Below are positions 49,841 through 61,596 of a DNA stretch of 64,000 bases, one piece after another (the stretch's first letter is position 1; each line of letters starts with the position of its first letter). A program made the translations under genes and the position numbers. Under the pieces are notes generated by a model. The model saw only the letters and a list, made by a program, of their open reading frames with translations. It ran no database searches and was not told the DNA's origin. Source of the DNA: Taeniopygia guttata (taxonomy: Eukaryota; Chordata; Aves; Passeriformes; Estrildidae). The DNA lies in NCBI RefSeq assembly GCF_048771995.1, contig NC_133032.1, positions 16,682,501 to 16,746,500 on the forward strand, read 5' to 3'.

Positions 49841-51943
49841 CTTCAATTAATATCTAAATATTTTTAAACAATGCAGAATTTTAACAGGGAAAAAAAAAAA
49901 CCACCAAAAACCAAGGAATTTAAACCAAAGTATGACACACTACAATCTTCAATACATTCTCCTGGATGAAGAGAGAGTATTGAGCCCAGGCCTTCAACAG
50001 ATGAAGAACAAAACAGAAAAAGAGGATTCACAGATTTTGTGAAACTAGTGTGGACAACTGTATTTAATGGTAAAGATATGTTCAACCACTGTATAGTGAT
50101 TTTGCTGATAATTCTGGCACAATAGAAGATGTACTTCAGTTTAAAAAAACTTGCAGAAATGCTAATCAAACCCTATACTTAATTTTTGGTAATCATAACA
50201 ATAGTAAAATATATGTCCTTACAAAAGAAGCTTGGGGAAAGGAAGGAAGTATTTGCCAAATGATGTCCTCAAAGTTTGGAATTTGCTAGTTTTCATTATC
50301 ATGGAAAATAGGTACCAACGTGGTGATGGCAGGTAGAACAAGAAGAAAACAGAAAAGGGGTTGAGTTATAAATATACAACCACCAAATTACGCTTTTGAA
50401 AAATAAGTATTACTGCTCAAAAAGCGTGTTGCTGCTTTGTACAGCAGGTGAAGGATAGGTACCTACTTTGGACATAACCTGAAGCTCCATTTCCTGTGCA
50501 GTATAGATCTTAAGGTGGAAACACAATGATATTTTTATATAACATATATATGAACAATTTGAAAAATGCCATTTTATATAATTTCTGTGGAAAGAAGAAA
50601 ACATGCTGAGGTCTGCTTTTGCTTCACAGAGGCTTAAGGACTTGCTTCAGACAGGCACTTCACAATGAACCTAATTTAAAACAAAAACCCAGTTCAAAAA
50701 GACACACATTTATAAAGCCTGCCAAGGAACACTCAAATTATGTGTACTACTCCCTGAGAGAAACAGTGTAAGCAACATCAAGTTTATCTGTTAAATTTTT
50801 TACTGTCATGTTACTGAACCTCCCTTTTGCAAAACTTGAGCTCCCTTTTTCAGAAGAAATCCTGTATATTTTCTGAAATTATGTATTCTTTTATTCATAA
50901 AGTGTTCATTAATTAAAGCAAGGCAATATTGTCAGCAGAGATGCATCTGTTACTCTTAGGAGTGTCCAGGACAAATTCTGTTTTGGTGACGTCTGTTTTA
51001 CTATTGTCCTAACGGAGCAAATGGCTAAAGACAGAGTTCTTTCTGATGTACACATGTTATATATGCAATTAAGTCTTGCTATAGTAAAGAATCACTGTCA
51101 GCAGAGATTATTTTAATGGATGTACAGTATTACTTTAAACTAAGTCTTCACCATCTGTTCATCTTAATTACAAATGCAAAACCAACATATCTTACATTAG
51201 CATCAGAAAATGGGGAAATATCAGTGACTGAAATGTCCATATATACTCTTTGTGCAATACTGCATGCATCTGTGCCATTTTTCTTCTCCTCTTCCAAGCA
51301 ACACAAATTGGGAAGAGGGGGAGGAAAGAAGGGGCTAGAATTATTCCTCACAGATAATTTTCTGGCATGGCTGAATATTTTTCTGGCAAACAAGGATTCA
51401 TTATGCAACATTTTAATATATTATGCTTTAGAATGGTTTCCAAAAGTATGTACTTGCATTTGTACCTCATCCTAGCTCTTTCTGGCTGCCAGATTATCAG
51501 GGAAAATGAAAGAAAGAGCCAACAAATGGTAATGCCATCTAATAAATCACAAAAATTGAGGTAAAAGAATATGCAAGGAGTATTCTGATTTATGCCAAAC
51601 TGAGAGATAATATGGAATTAAAATTTTAAAAATAAAGCGCTACGCTATATTTCTGATATCATTTTACTTCGTATGGATAAGATAGACTTATAGCAAACAA
51701 TAAAGCGAGAGTACACCCTTTCTATAATCTGCTGCAATTTGGTAGCTTGCTAGTAGATATTGGGTCCCACAACTGTGCATCACTTTGAAAGCGGAATTAC
51801 AGCAGTTAAGATTCAGTTACGTTTACTGATTTGAGAGTACTTTGTCATCCCTTGTTGACTCAGTTTATCTGGAATTCATGGGACAAAAACATGCATTCTG
51901 ACAAGATTTTGATCTAGACTGAAGGAAAACTCAGGGAAAAATT
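49841..51943. other. Non-coding stretch
   Basis: No gene recognised. AT-rich, with an A-run at 49891-49900. The frame at 51116-51475 (plus) has no recognisable features. Confidence 0.5.
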
Positions 51944-51971
51944 ATAATAGTATCTTGCAAGATACTATTAT
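51944..51971. repeat. Perfect 28-bp palindrome
   Basis: The 14-base arm ATAATAGTATCTTG is followed directly by its exact reverse complement CAAGATACTATTAT with no spacer. It could extrude as a small cruciform. The centre ATCTTGCAAGAT contains TTGCAA. Confidence 0.97.
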
Positions 51972-53256
51972 GTGCTAAAAAACTTAAAAAAATAAAATAT
52001 TTTTTTTAAACCCAACAAAATACCCTGGGAAAGATTCCATCACCCTCAAATTTTCCATCTAGTTCTCCTGAAATGTGGCAGTCAACTTTTAACATCTTGC
52101 AACCAAGATATGTCCAAATCCACAAAACTTAATTTTGGCATGTATATCCTGAGATAATCCATGGACATAAATATATGAGAAACATAAGTGATGATATTAT
52201 TCTCTACTTTACACTTAGGAAAATATGCATAGAGAATTCTAATTCCAAACTGGAGAAACCGGACTAGCGGAAAATCTTTTTTTGTGGAGTCTTATCACTA
52301 AAGGATAAGCACTTCAAAGAGATGGTTGGGATTATGTCAGTAAGCAGGATAATCAAACTCAAACAGAAGTATAGGATGCAGGACTAGTTGCTATATAAAC
52401 TCTGTATCAGTTTCAACTATCTAAAACTACAGTATAAAAAAAAACCAACTATGCAAGTCTCTAAGAAATATATTAGTGGAAATAGACTTGGAGAGATATT
52501 TCCCCATAATTTTTTACTTTAAAAGTTGTCAGGAAAACACCATAAATCATTAATGCTGTTAATTTTTTCCAGGGAAATGTGTATGGCCTTATATTAAGCC
52601 ATCTTACATAACAATACCAAATATGAAAATCAAAACTGCTCTGTAATAAACAGCATTTTTACTGATTGCACATGATTATGTTAAGCAGCTTCTTCTAACA
52701 GTGTCACAGAGGTGATTTAATAGCTCCTATAACTAATCTTCCCAGATGACCTCTCCCCTCTGCTGATGAAGCCTATTCAAAACCTACTGCCCTTTGCTCA
52801 TTTTGCCATCTTTTATTTCCGAACTGTTTTGATCATAAATACTTCAGGCAAAATTCTTCTTTCCTCTGAACAAATTTTCTTTGGACATCTCGGCTCACAA
52901 AAAAGAAAACATGTCCTTATTGTTCTCATTATTACTATTATTTCCCTGAAACCACCATATCAATAAGTATAAGAAATCACTCATCAGGTATGTGACATCT
53001 GTACAGAGCACTGCGGTTTCCAGTCTCTTTCTACCAGCACGGATCAAATCATGGCTCTGAGAAGGAAATTCACACAGCTCCTTTTTAACAAAAAATTGAA
53101 AAGAAAACGTATCTCCTAGAAATACCAAACTGGAAAAAGAATGTCTTAAAACGTTGCCATCAAATTCAAATATTGTAGAGAAAACTTCTTACCTAAAACT
53201 GAATATGCATGCACTGAAAATACATAGAATGAACAGTTAACTTCAAAAACCATAAC
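51972..53256. other. Non-coding stretch
   Basis: No gene recognised. AT-rich with short A and T runs. Confidence 0.5.
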
Positions 53257-53295
53257 AAAAAAAAAAAAAAAAGAAAAAAAAAAAAAAAAAAAAAA
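53257..53295. repeat. Poly(A) tract
   Basis: Thirty-nine bases of A with a single G at 53273. It lies just before the CpG-rich patch. No retroposon body is recognised upstream, so it may be plain low-complexity DNA. Confidence 0.95.
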
Positions 53296-53339
53296 GGAAG
53301 GAGAGTTAAAGAGCAAGTCCTATCGTTATAGCCGGAATA

Positions 53340-53706
53340 GGATGAAATTCGAAGTTGCTGTCAAGGTCAGGCAAGGGGAAGGGGAGGAGCAGCGTGCAGC
53401 GCCCCGGCGGCGGCAGTCCCTAGGGGGCACTGCGCAATTGAGAGCGGCGGAGCCGCCGCTGCCGCACACGCGGGCTGCTGCCCAAAAGCCTGAGCGAGCG
53501 GTTTGTTCTCACAGCAGCTCCCTGGGTACACTAGAAACCCCTTCTACAGAATAAAGAACTATTTTCTGCTGTAAATATTTTCCTCTAGGATCATTAAATA
53601 TTCTAGTAAAACGCAGGAATTGCAGAATGTATGGAAGGCAACCAGACAGAATGGAAGAAGAGCAGTAAAATACTCGTGTTTGGGGAAGGGGGCAGGTAGA
53701 AAGAAG
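53340..53706 (+). promoter_or_regulatory. CpG-rich candidate promoter with first exon
   Basis: A CpG-dense core at 53370-53500 stands alone in AT-rich DNA. It contains a CTCF-like site and a G/C palindrome (GCGGCGGAGCCGCCGC, 53444-53459). About 200 bp downstream on the plus strand are two splice donors: CAG|GTAGAA (junction after 53695) and AAG|GTAAGT (junction after 53706). The second is a perfect consensus. A promoter, short first exon and donor in this order is the normal layout of a CpG-driven transcript. A 70-codon frame (53342-53554) ends before the donors, so the exon would be mostly untranslated. A later ATG at 53631 starts a frame (MEGNQTEWKKSS...) that stays open to the 53695 donor but not past it. 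No TATA box is seen. Confidence 0.45.
53417..53430 (+). promoter_or_regulatory. CTCF-like binding site
   Basis: TCCCTAGGGGGCAC fits the CTCF core CCASYAGRKGGCRS at 12 of 14 positions, including the invariant AG..GGC. It sits inside the CpG-rich patch, a usual place for bound CTCF sites. Confidence 0.5.
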
Positions 53707-56202
53707 GTAAGTAAGTGTTAAAGTCGTCTTGATTATAAAGGTAAAGTAAAACTCAAATTTATACATATATATTATATATAATTACTTTGTGCATAATAAG
53801 AGTGAGCTACTACTGAGTTTATAAAACAAATCCTTGATACAATGAGATTTTTCTGTTTCAGCTTCAGGATTGAATGATTTTTCATACAACAAGATAAACA
53901 AGTCAAATCTGTGGCTTTGTTTCTACAAGAAAATGCAATACTTACAGTGTCTGCCTTATGAAATTATCAAATGAAGAAGCACCTTTATTCTTGAGCTTTA
54001 AACTCAGAGCTAGTGACCAGAGCAAGCTGGAAGAATGCTGAGAGTACCTGCACTGTGCAGGACTGCCAGCCAATAAAGCTGTGATTTCACAGTTTGAATT
54101 AAGTAGGTGCCAGGACACGGCCACCTTGTCAGTGAGCAGTTTAACTGGGTGCCTCTATACTGGTGTGTATATCTGCAAGTGGGGATGATATTACATTTTT
54201 TAACTTGAGAATGTAGGAATCATGGGAGTTGTGTCCATCCATATCAAATAACACTATACACAGGAAATGCAAAAATACGGACCTTTCATATGAAATTCCC
54301 AGCTGCTTTTCCTAATCCCAAGTTAGAACTGATAAATAACATCAACACTTTTTTTTTACACTAAACCCCTATTTTGGAAAAAGAAGGTGAGCAAGGAAAT
54401 GACTGCTATTGGACAATTTTATGTTACCTTTGCCACTTGTTTGATGTCATTGAGGACTTATGCCCTTCTCTAATAGTTTTAGCCACAATCTTCCAATTCA
54501 GTCCTCTGAGCATGAGGTTCCACACAAAATGCTATCCTGCCATGGTTGTCATATTAAAATCACTTCTGGAAACTCCATGTAAACCACCAGCTTTGCATTA
54601 TCTTGTATTTAAAGCAGGCTGGAAAAATCAGAGTTACAACTTTATGAGAAATTATATTCTTGAAAAAGAATTTTACTTATGAGCAAAAGTTACACAGTTT
54701 CAAGCTTTCCCAAAGAAGGTGCAGACGAACTAGTTTTGAGATAATCAAAATATTTTGAAAATTTCAAAATAATATCATGCCAAGAAGTTGAGTGATTACC
54801 AGCTTTAGAGAAAAAAGTCCAGAATCCTTGGAGGCTTATTTTATGTCTTTTAAAATTTCTTCAAAACCATCACAATACATTTTAATTGCCATTACTCTGG
54901 GGTTTTAAGCCAAAATTTGCTTTATTGTTACCTATCAATGTAGTTGTAAGGGATTCAATAAAAACACCATGAGTATACTTGTTTCTAAAATTAAAGTAAA
55001 AAATAGACAAATACATCAAGATCAGTTTTCAATAAGCATTACCTTCAGCCTGGTGCTGTGAAGGAAACTCTCACCCATAAGACACATAGGAGCAAACTTT
55101 GTAATTACAAAATTTTGCTGATGAAAAAAGCAGAAAATCTTTCTCTGCAGATTTTATTTCTGCTATTCTAGACTCCATTTCATAGCATTCTTTCATCATT
55201 GACTACATTTTATTGTGCACTGTAAATATAAAATACTTACTTTATTTCTATAACTCTAGGCATATTCCTAGTAAAAGATCCATCTTTGAAGCCTTTCTAT
55301 TAATGTAAAAATAACAATTTAGATTAATATGACTATAGTTTTGCTGAACATATATTTTGAGAAATATTGTAATATTTTTACTTTGTCAGTCAAAATGGGG
55401 CAATTTTCACATTATTTCCTATGAATTTCCAGTATATTAAATAATGTTAGTTTCTTCTTACTCCATCATACTTGGAGGCAATATCTCTTTAATGCAGGTC
55501 CCAAGGATTTGAAGAATTTGATTTTGATGACCATGATGAGTTAATTAGAAGCCACATTCCCTGTCACCTCAGAACAAAAGCTAGTCACTAGTAACCTTGA
55601 AACAGTATCTATTTCATGGAACCGTGTAAACAAGGAGCTGACAACTTTTACAAGGCAATTGGTAAGATTATATGTTTCTTTCCTAAATTACAGATAAACT
55701 GTGATAGTAGGAACACAGTAGGAGCCAGGAACAGGCATTTAGGTTTCACCTAGCCACTTGTCTGGTACCCTATCACCTGTCTGTGAGGTGGTGGCTTCCC
55801 AGCTTGTGCTGAGTCTTACAGAGCTGAGAACTGGGATCTTCTGCCTCTCACAGTGTTTCTCTCACACCACAGCCTTCACACCCTGCCTGGGCTGCACGTC
55901 ATTTGTCATGAATCCCTCTGTTGGGATCTGGTGTAATAACTGAATGATGATCTGAATTTGGGATAGATGCCCAAACAACATAAACATGGAAGTTAAATTG
56001 GCATTCCTTACAAAGGTTGAGAAAAATAAAAAAGGGCAGATGAGAAACCATGTGCACATATGGTGACCAGCCTCTTCATTTGCCTTCTGACATTGCTTAC
56101 TGGTGGAATGTACTCACAAGAGCAGCCTATGTATGAAACCAGACAATCCACAGAGAAGTATTCCAGGGTCGAAATTTGAAGGCTCTGCAGTGATAGGAAG
56201 AA
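53707..56202. other. Non-coding stretch
   Basis: No gene recognised. Includes a TATA-rich run at 53761-53780 and a 21-bp AT palindrome at 54751-54771 (10-bp arms around one A). The frame at 54374-54682 has no recognisable features. Confidence 0.5.
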
Positions 56203-56295
56203 GAATCATAGAATCACTAAGGCTGGAAAAGACCATCAAGTCCAACCACTAACATAGAAAGAAACCTTAAAATCAGCTGTTGAATCCCACTGCTG
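56203..56295 (-). mobile_element. CR1 LINE 3'-end fragment, minus orientation
   Basis: GAATCATAGAATCACTAAGG, then CTGGAAAAGACCATCAAGTC and CAACCACTAACATAGAAAG followed by AACCTTAAAA, match the reverse complement of a CR1 3' end in continuous order, including one copy of the terminal ATTCTATGATTC-type repeat. This is the best preserved CR1 end in the window. Confidence 0.88.
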
Positions 56296-57448
56296 ACACA
56301 CAATCTGACTTGGGTCATTCCTTGTGAAAAGCAAACATTCTCTTCCTTGCTGGCATCTGGGAGTCAGCAATGCTTTATGAACTGTTGCAATGTAACAAAC
56401 ACCACAGCAATCCAAAACCTATACCTTCTCCTTAAAGTCTGGAGGCTTGATAAAATTCCACTGAGCTGTGAAATACTGCCAAACAGTATAGACTTTGCTT
56501 GATACTACTTCCAACTCCAATTAAGAAAGCATTGCCACAAGAAATCTCAAGAATTCAGCTGATAATTATAAAAATAGGACTAAGAGTACTTATTTTTGCA
56601 TGACAGCAGGCATTCTTAAGATATTTGAACTATCAAAAGCAATGGACTAGAATATAGTAGTAAAATCTTCACAAACTGATCCAAGCTGATCCAACTGATC
56701 CTTATCTGAACTTCTGTGATTCCCAAAGCAGCCAGGGGGAACAAAATGAACAGTTTTGACTGAGTCCTTCTCTGTATTTTGTATTAATTCACCTTCTCTA
56801 AATGTAGGGGTTTTCATTCAGTCATACATCATGCTTGTCTGTTGAATCAAAGTTGGCAATTTTCACCAGCCAGTTGCAAACAAATTGAGAGGTTGAAAGG
56901 TGTTAAGTTCAGAGGTGTTAAGTTCATCCAGGTTTCATAACAATCCCAAATCCCACAAGGCCATGTGAAAAAAAAACTAGAATCAAAACCCAACAAACAT
57001 TTATAGCTATGAAAAAAATAAGTTGCCCTTACGTGAGTTACTGAAATTCCTATGTGAATAAAGTAACAAGTTCTAGCTGTGATTGAGGAGGTTCTCTTCT
57101 GTTGACAGAGAGGCAGCACAACAAACTAAAGCTATCTTAGACTGCATGACATCTGGCTCCAGGCTCAGTGCAGTTTCCACATGCACTGCTTCCTGTCACA
57201 GTAATTAAGTGCATTTTTCTTGATTAACAAAAATCCAAACAAAATAAAGAGCTAATTTGCTTTCTGCTTAGGGTCCCAGTGCATGAAGCCTGTATGTATT
57301 TCTTGGGGGTTCTTCATAATATAGCACTGAGATAACTCCAAAGACTTTCCTGAGAATACTATAAATGGGTAATTTTTGGATGCACCAAGCTTTTTGTAAT
57401 AAGACACTTTATTTAAATTTATACTAAAGTAATTTTAAGCTTGAAGAG
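56296..57448. other. Non-coding stretch
   Basis: No gene recognised. Contains small direct repeats near 56683-56702 (CTGATCC three times) and the 15-bp pair at 56897-56926. Confidence 0.5.
56897..56926. repeat. 15-bp direct tandem duplication
   Basis: AAGGTGTTAAGTTCA is followed immediately by GAGGTGTTAAGTTCA. The copies differ by one base. Confidence 0.9.
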
Positions 57449-57763
57449 ATGAAAGGAAGAAGCCAGTGTGAACAGAAATATTTTCTTATTTTACCTTGCT
57501 ATGAAATGGAAGAGGTGCAGATTTTGAGTGTGCAAGTGTGCCAGCAATTCAAAGCCGATACCAATTTAAATTTGTATGACAAACAGAGGGTGAAGCAACA
57601 AATACAAAATAAATTTAACCAAGGCCATTTTACTGTTAAAACTATGTGGAATGCAATAAGTGAGCACTCGGCAAAAGCAATGGGTATTTTTTTCTGTGAA
57701 ATGGACATGGAAATCCTAGCTTGTATGAACTATCCTAGATTAAATGACATAATGACTGCCTAA
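57449..57763 (+). CDS. Unidentified 104-codon open frame (dubious)
   Basis: ATG at 57449 to TAA at 57761-57763 in AT-rich DNA. The translation is polar and mixed, with several Gln and Lys (KQRVKQQIQNKFNQ in the middle) and several Met, Cys and Phe. It has no signal peptide, membrane segment or domain I recognise. Stops lie just upstream in frame, and no splice or promoter signals accompany it. A 104-codon frame is on the long side for this base composition, but in 64 kb a few are expected by chance. Confidence 0.12.
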   Translation: MKGRSQCEQKYFLILPCYEMEEVQILSVQVCQQFKADTNLNLYDKQRVKQQIQNKFNQGHFTVKTMWNAISEHSAKAMGIFFCEMDMEILACMNYPRLNDIMTA

Positions 57764-60700
57764 CAAATTTTGTGGAAAAAATTAATAAATCATTAAAATA
57801 ATTACACTGAGCTGGTGCAGAATTTAGCATCTCAGCATGAAAATAAAGTCTCTATGGGAATGGAAAATCAAACCACTTTATCGAGTACTTGTCAGATTTA
57901 GAAACATGGAACGTATGCTGCAGAAATTCTTCCAAAAGAAGTTATAGCAAATTTACATTTAAACTTAATTCTCTCTACCCAACTACCCTTTTAATTTTCT
58001 TTTCAAAACCCTCTGAATTCTAACTGCATAATAGCAACTGCTTCTATATGAGATGACCCCTTGGAATACATTTAGCAGTTGATGCTGATGCACCACACAA
58101 TCCCTTTGCAAAACATGGGGCTAGTTTAACAGCATTAAATAAATCTCTTTTCTAAAGCTCTGTGTACGTTTCTAACATGCAGAGCTTTTTTGTGTTGTTG
58201 TAGTTTGGGTTTTCTAGTATCGTCCATTTCCTATCTACATGAAATGGAGAACATTTGAAGCCACTGTAACATTGTAATAAAGAGTTTTATCATACCTGGA
58301 TGGTTCAAACCACAGTCTCCCTCAGGGCTCTACAGAACATTTGACATGTCCAGTAGCAGGCCAGTGGGTCATGCTGAGAAGGAGCCAACAATTTACAGTG
58401 AGTGAAGACATCCTGGAAGTATTACAAGTAAAAATGGTTACAGTTCATATTAAAACTGTGATAAATGCCTGGGGTACTCAGCATATATCCCTAAACCTTG
58501 GAGGTTATTTTCAATACTCCTGCAGGTCACCTTTAAATGAATTTTCACATCAGTGATTAACTCTGCTAGAGCACATGTTATATGTATCAAAAGTTAAGAA
58601 ACCTACATGTGCTGTGTGGCAGCCTTAGACAACAGGTTCACTGCAGCATGAAGCTCATTGTAGTGCTCTCATGATTCTGTTAAAATTCTGGTCAGCTTCT
58701 CCCAATCAGATACTGGCAAGTAATAAGGTTCTCCAACACCATGGGCAAAGTGGCAGTAAATTAGTGGCTTATGGATAAATATGTGCTCATCAATACCCTG
58801 GTGCTAACAATATAGAGATATAAACAAGTATTCACCCAGCATATTAACCCTTTATCACAATTGTCTCTTTTTGTGTATGCACTTATGAAGTCTGGGAACA
58901 ATCCTGTTAACTATAGAGCTAGTAGACAGTAATTTAATTTATTTACATTCAGACTCTGGCAGTATGCCATTTTTAGAAGTTCTGGCTGCTAGATCTACTG
59001 GACTGGGCCTTCTCTCTGTAGACAGCTGAACAGGCTATCAAATGCAATGCAGATTTTGTTGATAAATTTTCATTTCAGCTCCTTTTCAGGAGGAAAACAA
59101 GTTCACCCCAAAATTATGGGACTATTTTTCCCGGGCACTTTATTCTGTCATTTTACTCTGCTCTCCTTGGAGTACACTCTACTTCTGTGTATCCTTCATT
59201 GATTATGAATATTGTCCCGGTCTTTACCATGGCATGCAACCATAAGGTGGTAGCATCTGAACAGAAAAAAGATAAATAATCTCATTATAAATAAGAAACT
59301 TCAATAGCTATGCTTCGTCAAGTAAAACAGAAGACAGCATTCTTCTTATGACTCTAGTGATTTTGTTTTTATCCTCTTTTCTGTTATATCAAAATTATGT
59401 TCATTCAGAACAGGAACAGAGTAAAAAAACACTCTAAAATAAACAATTTATCTGTAAAACATATAGTTTCAGTATAATAACATCCCTTTAATTTCCTAGT
59501 ATTTAGAGTATAATATGTTATGAAACAGGGCAGATACATGTCTTAGCTCAAGCTGAGAATCATACCTGAAAGTACCTTCTGTAGCTTGGATGAACATTTT
59601 GTTAAAATGTTTAGTATTTTTTCCTCCATATGTTTAACTAAGAAAATACAGGATGATTTCATGAAGGCATAAAAGGACCAAGAAAATAAGAAGTTATATA
59701 TTACTGGCGTGGTGAAACTGCTCCCTACAAAAACATTTTCATTCAAACACCTTTTTTCCTTATAGCTGATACTATCAATCCCTCATTAGAAACACATGTT
59801 TCAGTCAGTGATATGCATTCTTGGGCCACCAAAAGATGAATATTTACTTTCCATAGCACCTATGTTTAATGGACAATTAATGTCCTGTTGTAAATAATTA
59901 GGTTGTTTGTTTGCCTTGGAAGCAGAAAATCCTTCCCATTCTCCCTTCTTTCTATGACTTTCATCATTGTTATAATTCCCTTTCGCTTGCCTCTGGCTTT
60001 CTCTTCAGGATAGCCTGACTGTATCCTCTCCTGGAGTCCCAGCTTCTGTTTGAAATTTTATTTTTTCTGGATTGCCTCTTTTGCTCTGTATTATTCCTAA
60101 CTTGACTACTCTTGACTACTAGTGTAGATTTTCCTGATGCACTGAGCACCAAAGGATTATGAAAAGCACATCAGACTTGAGGCTAAGACACTTGCCATTG
60201 TTTCTGATGTGTTTTTCAACTCAAACCTTTAGTATACCCTTCATTATCTATCTCTTTGATACTCCAACTCCATTCTGTCATTGGTTCTTATCAGTCAACA
60301 AATGTTGAAATTCTTAAAGGCAGTGAAAATGTTCCTCTTCACTTCAGGATTTCACCCAGAGTGCCAGTTCCAGCATGGTTTCCTCAAGAATGTTGCATTC
60401 ATTTTTAGGAATTGGCAGATTAGAGTCTCTCTGCTGCAAAGTGTTAATACAAATGCATTCACTGGGGCTTCTACAGCAGGGAATCACCCTGACACTTAAG
60501 ACTAAATTCAACAAGCATGTTAATAAGTATTTGGTGTGTAGGTGACTCATGTAACCATACTTCCCCTACTGTCTTCATATTTATATACAAATTGATTCAA
60601 TATAATTTATCTGTTTTTATGTCTAGCAGTTATAATTATTGGGAAATTTTATTTGGAAATTTTCCATGATTGGAGTATTTCTTGTTAAAATGCTCCTTTT

Positions 60701-61200
60701 TGCAGTGACTTTTTGATCCAGATGTAGTATGAGATTCAAAAAACTGCTCTCTCATTGCTTCTAAACAGATGTTAAATAATCATCCCTCAGGAACTATCGG
60801 TAAAATTACCACCTCAATCCAAAGATTAATATTTCCAAACACATTGAAAAAAGGAAACCATCTTTAAATCCTAGAGATAACATACAAAGATCAGACACTG
60901 TTGAAGAACAGAAAAACAAATTATGCTCTCAGCAGCACAGTTGTTTCAGCAATACCTCTTACAACCAGAAAGATTTTTACTATGCCTTTTGAACATTGAT
61001 TTCCCTCACCAGCACTCTTTCAGGCTTCCCAAATTGCTGCTGTCTCCCACACACCTGCTGATGGTCTCACACTACTGCTCACTTGTTGCCAGCTTGATCC
61101 ACAGTACTAAAAATGTTCTCACTCATATAGAAAGTGACAGCTGAATTTGTTAAAAGCTAACCCAGATAAGAAGGCTAAACAAAAAGAAAGCTATCTTAGA
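57764..61200. other. Non-coding AT-rich stretch
   Basis: No gene recognised. A 10-bp direct repeat (CTTGACTACT twice) lies at 60101-60120. Short frames only. Confidence 0.5.
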
Positions 61201-61213
61201 AAAAAAAAAAAAA
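61201..61213. repeat. Short poly(A) run
   Basis: Thirteen A. No element body attached. Confidence 0.8.
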
Positions 61214-61343
61214 GTTAGGTTCACTGAGTTGCCAAATCTTATGGTACTTTTTCAATAATGTTTTGCGGAAATGTATGTTCAGAATTGTTAGATGTTCTTT
61301 GCTTTCCCTTACTTTTTTATCCTCACTTTCTTCCTGCATGCAG

Positions 61344-61596
61344 AAGGCAGTACAGGAACTGTGATGAGAGTGCTTTTCCAAAAAAGATCCTGCCAAACTC
61401 TGTGGGCACGAGGCAAGAGGAGGAAATGGAAGGACCATTCATATTTGAAAAGACAACAACCATGGTAACATTTGAAGGTGGACTTGAGAAGGATGAGGAA
61501 GGAAGCCGTCATCTCCAATGGGAGTCCCTTGGACTCCTCAGCACTCTGCATGCTCTTCCCTCCCTGCAGTCTGCTCTATGCATAAGCTTCTGGTGA
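61344..61596 (+). CDS. Candidate exon or decayed coding fragment (unidentified)
   Basis: A strong plus-strand splice acceptor (pyrimidine tract from about 61311, then GCATGCAG ending at 61343) opens into a frame of about 84 codons ending in TGA at 61594-61596. The first part is charged and protein-like (DESAFPKK, TRQEEEMEGPFIFEKTTT, LEKDEEG) and richer in G than the flanks. A possible donor, CCATG|GTAACA, lies after 61464 and would define a 121-nt internal exon; it is weak. I recognise no family. A decayed exon, a terminal exon of an unknown transcript or chance are all possible. Confidence 0.2.

Noticed and set aside
49800-49850. Possible tRNA gene at the B-box
   Set aside because: No acceptor stem or anticodon arm pairing was visible; only the B-box word matches.
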